From JBDSZL01 sp039925145 (GTDB taxonomy: Bacteria > Acidobacteriota > Vicinamibacteria > Vicinamibacterales > SCN-69-37), in assembly GCA_039925145.1 (NCBI GenBank), contig JBDSZL010000084.1, positions 13,471-77,470 on the forward strand: a stretch of DNA of 64,000 bases, given 5' to 3'. The notes under the pieces are model-generated. The model made no database searches. It was given only the letters and a program-made list of their open reading frames with translations, and was not told where the DNA came from. Positions 17,007-24,079 of this stretch are shown here, piece after piece. A program made the position numbers and the translations under genes. Within the stretch, counting starts at the first letter, position 1. Each line of letters opens with the position of its first letter.

Positions 17007-19045
17007 GGCGCGGCTCCAATCCGTCGAAATACGCCACTTCTCGGACCCACGATCGTGGCGGAGGGAGGCTCTGACAGAGCCGGCTGGTGGGCTTCGAGCT
17101 CGAGCACCTTGCGATCGATCACGTTCAGAAAACCCTGTGTGATCCGAATCTGCGCCGGCACCTCTGCCATGTCTGCAATCTTGCCGTAGTGCTCGAGCGC
17201 CGTTTGAAACGCCTCGCGCGCACGTGTGAGCAGTTCCCGTTCCTGCGGCAATCCGGACACCCCTGACGCTGCCCGCAACAGTGCGCCGCCGCGAACGCGG
17301 TACCCGTCAGCGAGCTGCGCCGTCTCACGCGCGCCCGGCGTGTACCCCAGCCGTTGTGCCTGCTTCAGGGAATCGGCGCCGCGATCGATGTCGTCGAGTC
17401 CATAGATGAACGTGCGCGCCAGCCCCAGGAACGGGTCAGGCCATTGAGGCCGCAGCGCTGCGGCCTCCCGGAACGCCGTGACCGCCTCGGCGAAATGGCG
17501 TTGCGCCGAGGCGACCTGGTGACGCGACAGCTCGGCTTCGCCGTCGATGCGTTGAAGATGGCCCTCGGCGTAGCGCAACGTCCCGCGCACCTCGCCGTCG
17601 TTGGGATCGAGCGCAAGGGCACGCTGCAGCGCCTTAGCCGCCGCGCTCCATTGTGCTTCGCGCACGGTCGGTGCTGGCGTACGGTAGTTAGCCGCGACAC
17701 GCTCGGCCAGTACGAGTGTCTGCCGTTGCAGCGCCCGTTTGAGCGGTCCGGCCCCGAGACCGAGGTAGCTGCGACCCTGCAGAGACCGATAGGTGTCCCA
17801 CGTGTTAGTCAGTCCTGCGAACTCCTGCAGCGGGACTGCGGCAGCCACCGCACGCGCCCGACTCATCACGCAGGCTTCGTTGGTGCCGAGCGACAGCAGT
17901 CCCAAGAGGAGTGCGGCACGAATCAGCCGCCGCGACGCTGGCGGCACGCGCGGAGCCGCGGACCCGGCCGTCTGGGGCGGGGGAGCCGCGACGTCGGGCG
18001 GCGCCTCGGTGACTGGGTCCAAAGCGAGCTTGGCGGCCGCGGGCGACGTACGGTCCGCGCCCGCGTTTCCACTACCCGCGTCGGTGACGTTCAGCGTGCG
18101 CCTCGTGGGGGGTTCATCGTCTTCCGCTATCGCGACACGACGCGTGGGCGGCTCGTCCGCGAGTCTGTCGGGCCATCCCTCGCGCTCCGCCACCGTCTCG
18201 TCACCCGCTTCCCATCGTTCGAGGTCCTCACGAATGGCCGTGGGATCTGGGTAGCGATCACCCTGGTCGGCGGCGAGGAGTCTAGCGATGATCGCGTGGA
18301 ACGGGCGTGGGCAGCCGGTGGGCGGCTCTGGTGGCTTCCGCGACCGAATGCGATCTTCGAGGCGCCGTGTATCGCCGGCGCGGAACGGCGGCCGGCCCGC
18401 GACCATCTCGTACAGAATCACACCAAGCGCCCACGCGTCGGCCTGCCGGTCGCGTTCGCCGGACTCGAGGCACTCAGGCGAGAGATACGGCGTGCTGTAG
18501 AACTCGTTGCGCGTCACTCGCCGGCCCATCGACAGGGCTTTGGCCGCTCCAAAGTCGACGACCTTGATTCGACCGTCCGGGCCGAGTCTGATGTTGGTCG
18601 GTTTCAAGTCGTTGTGGAGCAAGGTGAGCGGCGAGGCCTCGCCGGTGCCCACGTCCAGATGGTCGATCTCTTCCAGAAACTCACAGAGCTGGTGGGCGAT
18701 GCGAGCCGCCAGCTTCGGTGGCACCGGTCCCTGTTTGATCCGCGCCGAGAGGTCTACGCCTTCGACGTACTCCATCGCGATGTAGAGGTAGCCGGCGGTC
18801 GTCCCGACGTCATAGACCTGAGGAACGAACGCACTCGTCGACAGCCATTGACGCTGCAGCTGGGCGCCGCGCTCCTCGGCCGCCGCCGTCGCGCTTGCTT
18901 CGTCGTCGGGGCCGTTGGCGATCACCTTGAGCGCCACGCGAACACCCGAGCGCGTATCGGTGGCGAGAAAGACCGAGGCCATGCCGCGGCCGATCGGATG
19001 GTCAATCTCGTACGGTCCAATCTGGCGAAACAGGGCTTCGCTCAT
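16997..19045 (-). CDS. Transmembrane Ser/Thr protein kinase with TPR-like C-terminus
   Basis: A 682-residue Hanks-type kinase. The catalytic domain (about 10-280) has the glycine-rich loop IGRGMASVF, K40 in VALKV, the catalytic loop HNDLKPTN with D146, and DFG at 164-166. The residue before the catalytic Asp is Asn, not Arg, so it is a non-RD kinase. Two identical DEPPTRR motifs (297-303, 310-316) sit in the linker and are attractive phosphothreonine docking sites. One weak membrane segment lies near 375-390, followed by a TPR-like ~280-residue region, probably outside the membrane. There are no PASTA domains. Its ATG overlaps the PP2C stop by 4 nt. Confidence 0.92.
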   Translation of the reverse strand: MSEALFRQIGPYEIDHPIGRGMASVFLATDTRSGVRVALKVIANGPDDEASATAAAEERGAQLQRQWLSTSAFVPQVYDVGTTAGYLYIAMEYVEGVDLSARIKQGPVPPKLAARIAHQLCEFLEEIDHLDVGTGEASPLTLLHNDLKPTNIRLGPDGRIKVVDFGAAKALSMGRRVTRNEFYSTPYLSPECLESGERDRQADAWALGVILYEMVAGRPPFRAGDTRRLEDRIRSRKPPEPPTGCPRPFHAIIARLLAADQGDRYPDPTAIREDLERWEAGDETVAEREGWPDRLADEPPTRRVAIAEDDEPPTRRTLNVTDAGSGNAGADRTSPAAAKLALDPVTEAPPDVAAPPPQTAGSAAPRVPPASRRLIRAALLLGLLSLGTNEACVMSRARAVAAAVPLQEFAGLTNTWDTYRSLQGRSYLGLGAGPLKRALQRQTLVLAERVAANYRTPAPTVREAQWSAAAKALQRALALDPNDGEVRGTLRYAEGHLQRIDGEAELSRHQVASAQRHFAEAVTAFREAAALRPQWPDPFLGLARTFIYGLDDIDRGADSLKQAQRLGYTPGARETAQLADGYRVRGGALLRAASGVSGLPQERELLTRAREAFQTALEHYGKIADMAEVPAQIRITQGFLNVIDRKVLELEAHQPALSEPPSATIVGPRSGVFRRIGAAPWA

Positions 19046-20667
19046 CGAGCGCGTCCCCGTCCTGCGGCACCTGGCGACGCCGGTCTCACCGGCTCCGATC
19101 GGACGAACCAGTTGTTGCTGGCCACTTCCGCCCGCCTCGCCGTATCGAGTCCAGCGAGCGACTGCGGGGTTACTCCGCTGAAGACGTTGTGCGACCAGGC
19201 TGCCGACGTGCCAGCTTCGATGACGATCATGCCGGGCGATCGTTCCGATGCGGCATTGCTGCTGAAGGCGTTGTTCGAGAGCCGGGATGACGCGCCAGCG
19301 CGAAGGATCAGTGCTGCGCCAGGATTGCCGTGAATGTCGCTGCCGGACAGCACGACGCCATCGCCCGCTCCGAGATCGAAAGCTGCCCTGATGGCGCCGG
19401 TGACCTCGAGATCGAGCAGGCGCACTGTGGCGTTGCGCAAGAGCACGCCGGTGCCGAGTGGGGTGGCGGCATCGCCCACAATCCGGAACCCGATCAGTTC
19501 GGCGTTCGAGATGCCGGCGGCGGTCACGGCGGCGTCATTCTCGGTGGCGGCTGGCGGCAGTCGCAGCGTGGCGCCCCGGGGCACGCGACTGATCACGCGA
19601 ACATGGTCGACGAGTGTCAGGCGCTCGCGATATTCGCCTGGCTCTACGAGAATCTGGGTGCCGGGCGTCGCCTCCGCCAGCGCTGTCGAGATCGATTCGC
19701 CAGGGCGCACCACGACAATTGCGGCGGCGCCCGCCGGCCGGAGTACCGATCCCGGTTCTGTGCCGGGCCACCCCACGACCTGAGCAAAGAGACCGCCCAG
19801 GACAAAGCCACCGACGGCCGCAAGGCTGGCGACCAAGGCCACGGTCCGTCGCGTGCTGCCAGAGCGCCCTGGTGGCGGGTCGATGGCGATCGATGGCTGT
19901 CCCCCGCGTCGACGCTCGCGTTCCACGTACACGACGGTGACGTTGTCTTTTCCGCCCGCGCTGTTGGCCGCATCGATCAGGGCGCGTGCGACATCGTCCG
20001 GCGATCCGGCATGCGCGGTCGCGATCTGTTGAATGGTCTCTGAGGGCACCAGATCGCTCAGCCCGTCACTGCAGATGAGGAGTGCGCCGCCCGCGGGGAT
20101 ATCCGTCTCCGTGAGAAACACGAAGTCGGGGTCGCCGACCTCGTGCGGTTCGGAACCGACGTCGCGATAGACCTCGTTGCGCCGCGGGTGACGCATGGCC
20201 TCCGCCTCAGAAAGCTCCCGGGCATCTTCTCGCTCACCGATGGGCGAGTGATCGGGCGTAATCTTCTCGATCTGGCCGTCGTGGAGGCGGTAGAGCCGGG
20301 AGTCGCCGACGTGGCCGACGACGACGCGATCGCCGTCGACGACGGCCGCGGTCAGCACACACGCCATGCCGAGCCAGTCGGCGCGGGTCGCTGCGAGCCG
20401 GTGGATCTCGTTGTTCGCGATGGTGATGGCCTCACGCACCCTGTCCACCACAGGCCCCGTTTCGCGCGCGAGCCGCCCGGTCATGGCTGCGATGGCCGTA
20501 TCGGCGGCGCGATCGCCGGCCGCATGCCCGCCAACGCCATCGACCACGATGAAGACGCCGCGCGTCAGGTCGACGTGGAAGCGATCCTCGTTGAGGCTTC
20601 TCTGGCGGCCAACATCGGTCGCGCCTGCCGCACGGAGCGACCCACCCGCTTCCGCGGCGGCGATCAC
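19042..20667 (-). CDS. PP2C phosphatase with transmembrane segment and beta-helix ectodomain
   Basis: A 541-residue protein. Residues ~10-250 are a PP2C/PPM Ser/Thr phosphatase with the metal-binding motifs RSLNEDRF (D28), DGVGGHAAG (D43), GDSRLYR, CSDGLSDLV (D201) and KDN (D241). A membrane span follows at about 275-299, then a ~200-residue Asn/Gly-rich region of parallel beta-helix type with repeats such as ISNAELIGFRIVG and SRLSNNAFSSNAAS. It should remove phosphate from targets of the neighbouring kinase. The GTG at 20667 is preferred because AAGGAG precedes it and it overlaps the stop of the small peptide gene; an earlier ATG at 20922 would run through the FHA gene. Confidence 0.88.
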   Translation of the reverse strand: MIAAAEAGGSLRAAGATDVGRQRSLNEDRFHVDLTRGVFIVVDGVGGHAAGDRAADTAIAAMTGRLARETGPVVDRVREAITIANNEIHRLAATRADWLGMACVLTAAVVDGDRVVVGHVGDSRLYRLHDGQIEKITPDHSPIGEREDARELSEAEAMRHPRRNEVYRDVGSEPHEVGDPDFVFLTETDIPAGGALLICSDGLSDLVPSETIQQIATAHAGSPDDVARALIDAANSAGGKDNVTVVYVERERRRGGQPSIAIDPPPGRSGSTRRTVALVASLAAVGGFVLGGLFAQVVGWPGTEPGSVLRPAGAAAIVVVRPGESISTALAEATPGTQILVEPGEYRERLTLVDHVRVISRVPRGATLRLPPAATENDAAVTAAGISNAELIGFRIVGDAATPLGTGVLLRNATVRLLDLEVTGAIRAAFDLGAGDGVVLSGSDIHGNPGAALILRAGASSRLSNNAFSSNAASERSPGMIVIEAGTSAAWSHNVFSGVTPQSLAGLDTARRAEVASNNWFVRSEPVRPASPGAAGRGRAR

Positions 20668-20759
20668 ACCCGCTCCTTCCAGGCGATCCACAGCAGTAGG
20701 GCCACCGCGCCGCCAAGGGCGCCGAGCACGACGAATCTGGCCCAGAGCAGCCACGTCAT
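20664..20759 (-). CDS. 31-residue single-span membrane peptide in the kinase operon
   Basis: A very short frame whose ATG overlaps the upstream FHA stop (ATGA) and whose TGA overlaps the GTG of the phosphatase gene. It encodes MTWLLWARF, about 16 more hydrophobic residues, and a charged end AWKERV: a single transmembrane helix with the positive side at the C-terminus. It exactly fills the space between two genes that are otherwise coupled, and carries the AAGGAG ribosome site of the next gene inside its last codons. I know no named family. It may be a small membrane subunit, or serve mainly to couple translation. Confidence 0.6.
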   Translation of the reverse strand: MTWLLWARFVVLGALGGAVALLLWIAWKERV

Positions 20760-21631
20760 GGCTGTTGCTCGAACGTGAGGAACACTGCGCCAGCCAGGCC
20801 AATCCGTGCGCGGCGCGGCAGGCTTGCCGCCGCGCCGTTCTCGCGCTTCCGGCCGTCGGTTTCGTTGTAACCACGCGCAACCGGCTGGCCGTCGATAGTC
20901 GTACCGTGCGTGCTGAGGTCAATCAGGAAGAACGCGCCTGTGGTCGGTTCTCGACGTAAGCGGGCGTGCTCACGTGACACCTGGTCGGATGCCGAGATCC
21001 TGACGTCGACGGGGAAGAGCGTGCCCCCGCGTCCGATTGTCGTTGAATCGCGCGTGACCCGGTACTCGTGCGCGCCCTTCTGGTCTTCGTACACCAGCCG
21101 CGCCAGCGCCACCGCCTCGTGACCGACCAGCACCGGCGGCGCCGCCACCACCGTCTCCTCCCTGGTCGTCGTGTGCGATGCGGCCCGCACCGTGGTCACG
21201 CGCCTCGTGCGTTCGCCGCCGAGATCGGGCGGCAGCGGCAGCACGAGGTCGGACTGCACGATGATGTCCTGCTCGTGTTCGAGCTCGCCGTCGAGATCCG
21301 GCAGAAACTCGACGTGCCACTTGACGTCCGCATGCTCGAGCGGCCGTGTCTTCTTGAACCACCGCGCGATGGCGTTCGGCAGTCGAGATCGGCGACTGAG
21401 CCGGGCCAGTTCCTCATCGAGGGCACGCACGGTCTCGGCCTGCAGCCGCGGAAGAATTCCTTCGAGCCTCGTGTACTCGGACTGCGACAAGTAGACCGTG
21501 TAGTGGCTCGGTGCAATCGTGGTGTATCGGAGCTCTTCGAGGTTCGTCCGCATGTTGTGGACGATGGCATCGATAAGGTCGGCGGCCGGTCGGCGGGCGC
21601 GGGTCATATCGGCGACGGAAGGCACGTTCAC
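20756..21631 (-). CDS. FhaA-like protein (DUF3662 plus FHA domain), first gene of kinase operon
   Basis: A 291-residue protein. The N-terminal ~125 residues match the DUF3662 layout of mycobacterial FhaA: a helix ending NLEELR, then TIAPSHYTVYLSQSEYTRLEG, corresponding to the LAPNEY-type strand. After a Thr-rich linker an FHA domain runs from about 190 to 290, with IGRGG, VSREHARL and STHGTTIDG; His replaces the usual Asn before GT. In mycobacteria FhaA binds phosphorylated cell-wall and lipid II transport proteins. It is the leading gene of the overlapping operon and lies 71 bp from the divergent winged-helix/FHA gene. Confidence 0.85.
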   Translation of the reverse strand: MNVPSVADMTRARRPAADLIDAIVHNMRTNLEELRYTTIAPSHYTVYLSQSEYTRLEGILPRLQAETVRALDEELARLSRRSRLPNAIARWFKKTRPLEHADVKWHVEFLPDLDGELEHEQDIIVQSDLVLPLPPDLGGERTRRVTTVRAASHTTTREETVVAAPPVLVGHEAVALARLVYEDQKGAHEYRVTRDSTTIGRGGTLFPVDVRISASDQVSREHARLRREPTTGAFFLIDLSTHGTTIDGQPVARGYNETDGRKRENGAAASLPRRARIGLAGAVFLTFEQQP

Positions 21632-21702
21632 GTAATATCACTCGAGGCACGCCGATCCGATCCCAAGAAACTCCACATGTTTCCGTCACTCCGGAGCCTC
21701 CG

Positions 21703-22368
21703 ATGACTGCGCGGTTCGACAGGTTCGTGCTCGACACGCGGGCCCGCCGGCTCGCGCGCGATGGGCAGGACGCGCACCTGTCCCCCAAGGCGTTCGATCT
21801 GCTCGCGTTGCTCTTCGAACAGCGACCGGCAGTGGTCGAGAAGCGGGCCATCCACGAGCGGCTCTGGCCTGGTATTCACGTCGGCGAGGCCAGCCTCAGC
21901 AACCTCGTCGCCGAAATTCGGCGCGCCCTCCACTCCCCCGGGCTGTCGGGCGGGCCTATCCGCACGGTGCACGGCGTGGGGTATGCGTTCGCCGCCAAGG
22001 TAGACGAACCTGCCGAACGCGCCCTCGAACGGTCGACGCCTCCGTCTCACTGGGTGCTTGTGAACGAGCATCCGATTCCGCTGAGTGTTGGAGAGAACCT
22101 TCTGGGGCGCGACGCGGCATGTGCCATCTGGGTGGACGCCAGCGGCGTCTCCCGCCGGCACGCGCGGATCCGCGTGCCCGGACTCGGTTCGAGCGAGCCA
22201 GCGACGATCGAGGATCTCGCCAGCACGAACGGCACGTCGGTACGGGGTCGCCGCGTCACGAGCCCAACCGCGCTCGAAAACGGCGATCGCATCCGGGTGG
22301 GGCAGGTGACAGTCATCTACCGAGGACCGACCGGCATTGATGCGCCAACGAAACGCGTACGACGGTGA
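21703..22368 (+). CDS. Winged-helix/FHA transcriptional regulator (EmbR-like logic)
   Basis: A 221-residue protein with an OmpR-type winged-helix DNA-binding domain (residues 1-95: FVLDTRARRLARDG, LSPKAFDLLALL, ERLWPG, the recognition region SNLVAEIRRAL, and RTVHGVGYAF). An FHA domain follows (about 115-210: GRDAACAIWVDASGVSRRHARI, DLASTNGTSVRG). It has the intact S-R-x-H and N-G-T residues for phosphothreonine binding. Mycobacterial EmbR also joins such domains and is controlled by kinase phosphorylation, but it has an extra BTAD domain missing here. It is divergent from the kinase operon, so it probably regulates that operon in response to kinase activity. Confidence 0.88.
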   Translation: MTARFDRFVLDTRARRLARDGQDAHLSPKAFDLLALLFEQRPAVVEKRAIHERLWPGIHVGEASLSNLVAEIRRALHSPGLSGGPIRTVHGVGYAFAAKVDEPAERALERSTPPSHWVLVNEHPIPLSVGENLLGRDAACAIWVDASGVSRRHARIRVPGLGSSEPATIEDLASTNGTSVRGRRVTSPTALENGDRIRVGQVTVIYRGPTGIDAPTKRVRR

Positions 22369-22375
22369 CAATCGC

Positions 22376-22852
22376 ATGAGCCGAACCGGCCGGGCAGTCG
22401 CGGTGGGTGACACGGTGCAAACACCGCTCGGCAAGGGCGTGGTACGCGACGCGCGGAAGAACGGCCGCACCGTGGTGGAGATTCAAGGGCGTACCGTGAT
22501 TGTCGATGAACACGCGGTGACACCGCTCGATCGGCCCGCGAAGGCGAGCAAGCCGCGACCGGCGCCCGCCTGGGGTGATGTCCCTCAGGGGACCGCTCCA
22601 GGCGCGCGCGGTGCACATGAGGCGCGCCGGGAGCTCGATCTGCATGGACTCACGGTAGAAGAGGCGCTTGCACGGGCCGAGCTCGCGATCAACGACGCGT
22701 TACTCGCCGATCTGCCTCAGCTCCGGCTGATTCACGGCCGCAGCGGCGGACGCATTCGTGCCGCGCTTCACCGCCGCTTGCGTGACATCCCCTCGGTTCG
22801 TGCGTTCCGCCTCGATCCAGCCAACGATGGCGTGACGATTGTGAGTTTCTGA
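22376..22852 (+). CDS. Smr-domain protein (MutS2 C-terminal-like)
   Basis: A 158-residue protein. Residues ~5-50 form a small KOW-like beta domain (VAVGDTVQTPLGKGVVRDARKNG) like the one before the Smr domain in MutS2. After a Pro/Ala linker the Smr domain runs from about 85 to the end, with LDLHGLTVEEAL and the HGRSGGRIR loop. Smr domains are DNA or RNA nucleases or binders; the MutS ATPase part is absent. The ATG at 22376 is preferred because an earlier in-frame start would overlap the upstream gene and add unconserved residues. Confidence 0.82.
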   Translation: MSRTGRAVAVGDTVQTPLGKGVVRDARKNGRTVVEIQGRTVIVDEHAVTPLDRPAKASKPRPAPAWGDVPQGTAPGARGAHEARRELDLHGLTVEEALARAELAINDALLADLPQLRLIHGRSGGRIRAALHRRLRDIPSVRAFRLDPANDGVTIVSF

Positions 22853-22869
22853 TTCGTAGAGCGCCGTCG

Positions 22870-23694
22870 CTACTTGACCACCTGATCGAGGGCCGCGGTG
22901 ATGACGGGTACCATCAACGTGTATCCCTGGGCGTTCGGGTGTAGACCATCGTTCGAGAAGCCGCTGCGGAAGTCGCCCTTCTCGTCTACCGTCGCCGCGT
23001 AATAGTCCACAAAGGTGGCCTTGTTCTTGGCGGCGTAGTCCTTCATCCACGCGTTCAGCCGCAGAATGTCGGCGGGAGGCCGCATCTCTGACTGCTTGCG
23101 CGGCGGAGCGCCACCGGCGCGTCCGGCACCAGCCCCGCCGGTCCGTCCGGGCACAGGTGCCGGGTTGTCACTGATTGGCGTGACAGCGCAGAGCAGGACC
23201 TTGATGCCGTGCCCCTGCGCCAGTTCGGTCATGGCCATGATGTTCTGTTCGATCATCTCGAGTGTCTGCGGGCCGTTGTTCCGCGCGATGTCGTTCGTGC
23301 CGGCCAGGACCACCATGGCAGCTGGCTTCAACGCGATCACATCCGGATACATCCGGACGACCATCTGCGCGGTCGTCTGTCCGCTGATGCCGCGGTTCAC
23401 GTACGGCTTGCCAGGAAAGGCCTCCGCGAGCCGCCAGCCGTCCGTGATGGAGTCGCCCATGAAGACGACGCGCTTCGAATCGGCCGGCTGCTTCTTCAGT
23501 TCCTCATTGGCCGCGTGGTACCGCCCGAGCTGGTTCCAGTCCTGAAGCTGGTCAGCAAGGCTCTGCGCCGTGCCGGCCAGGCAGCAGTTGGCCCGTGGTG
23601 GATTGAAATCGGTCGCGAGTTGCGCACGCAGGGTGACGCCTGCGAGCAGGCTGACGGACGCGAGAACAGCGATGGCAAGACCACGTCGACGCAT
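22870..23694 (-). CDS. Secreted SGNH/GDSL hydrolase
   Basis: A 274-residue exported esterase/lipase-type protein. The signal peptide covers about residues 1-25 (RRRGLAIAVLASVSLLAG). Catalytic blocks are visible: GDSITDGW with nucleophile S82, the oxyanion residues G105 (RGISGQTT) and N134 (GTNDI), and D249/H252 in DGLHPNAQGY. A Gly/Ala/Pro-rich insert lies between the third and last blocks. Such enzymes remove acyl groups from polysaccharides or lipids, substrate unknown here. The start at 23694 is set by the signal peptide; the frame is open upstream but that part is not protein-like. Confidence 0.88.
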   Translation of the reverse strand: MRRRGLAIAVLASVSLLAGVTLRAQLATDFNPPRANCCLAGTAQSLADQLQDWNQLGRYHAANEELKKQPADSKRVVFMGDSITDGWRLAEAFPGKPYVNRGISGQTTAQMVVRMYPDVIALKPAAMVVLAGTNDIARNNGPQTLEMIEQNIMAMTELAQGHGIKVLLCAVTPISDNPAPVPGRTGGAGAGRAGGAPPRKQSEMRPPADILRLNAWMKDYAAKNKATFVDYYAATVDEKGDFRSGFSNDGLHPNAQGYTLMVPVITAALDQVVK

Positions 23695-23756
23695 GGGTGT
23701 CTCCAGGACGGCGCCACCGGGGCGGCGCGGCAACGGTATGGGAATGGTGTCGCAAA

Positions 23757-24065
23757 TCATACAGGAGGACTGGCGCGGCACCCATCCATGCGCTGCCGCC
23801 TGGCCTCGCGAATGAGCCGCCGCTTCCCGTCGCGCGTCAACTGCTTGATGGCATGCTCGCGCGACAGTGCCTCGCCCCTGGACGCGCAGAACTCGGTGTA
23901 CACCAGCCGCACCGGGCCACGTCCGCGGGTGTACCGCGCGCCCCTGCCAGCATTGTGCACGTGGACCCGCTGCCGCGGATCGGTCGCATAACCGGTGTAG
24001 AACGTGCCGTCCGCACAACGGACGATGTAGACAACGTGGGAGTGTGGTGGCGCGGTGGAGGCCAT
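23757..24065 (-). CDS. GIY-YIG nuclease-like protein (UPF0213/YhbQ type)
   Basis: A 102-residue protein made almost entirely of one GIY-YIG domain. It reads VVYIVRCADGTFYTGYATDPRQRV, then HNAGRGARYTRGRGPVRLVYTE and the basic helix with the catalytic-type Glu in SREHAIKQL. The UPF0213 group are small single-domain proteins, some with DNA nuclease activity. The ATG at 24065 puts the domain 12 residues from the N-terminus. It stands between the ABC permease and the SGNH hydrolase on the same strand, with no evident functional link. Confidence 0.87.
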   Translation of the reverse strand: MASTAPPHSHVVYIVRCADGTFYTGYATDPRQRVHVHNAGRGARYTRGRGPVRLVYTEFCASRGEALSREHAIKQLTRDGKRRLIREARRQRMDGCRASPPV

Positions 24066-24079
24066 GGCGCGCGAAAAGC

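Noticed and set aside
17354..19333. A 659-codon plus-strand frame
   Set aside because: Antisense to the Ser/Thr kinase, whose domain motifs are unmistakable on the other strand.
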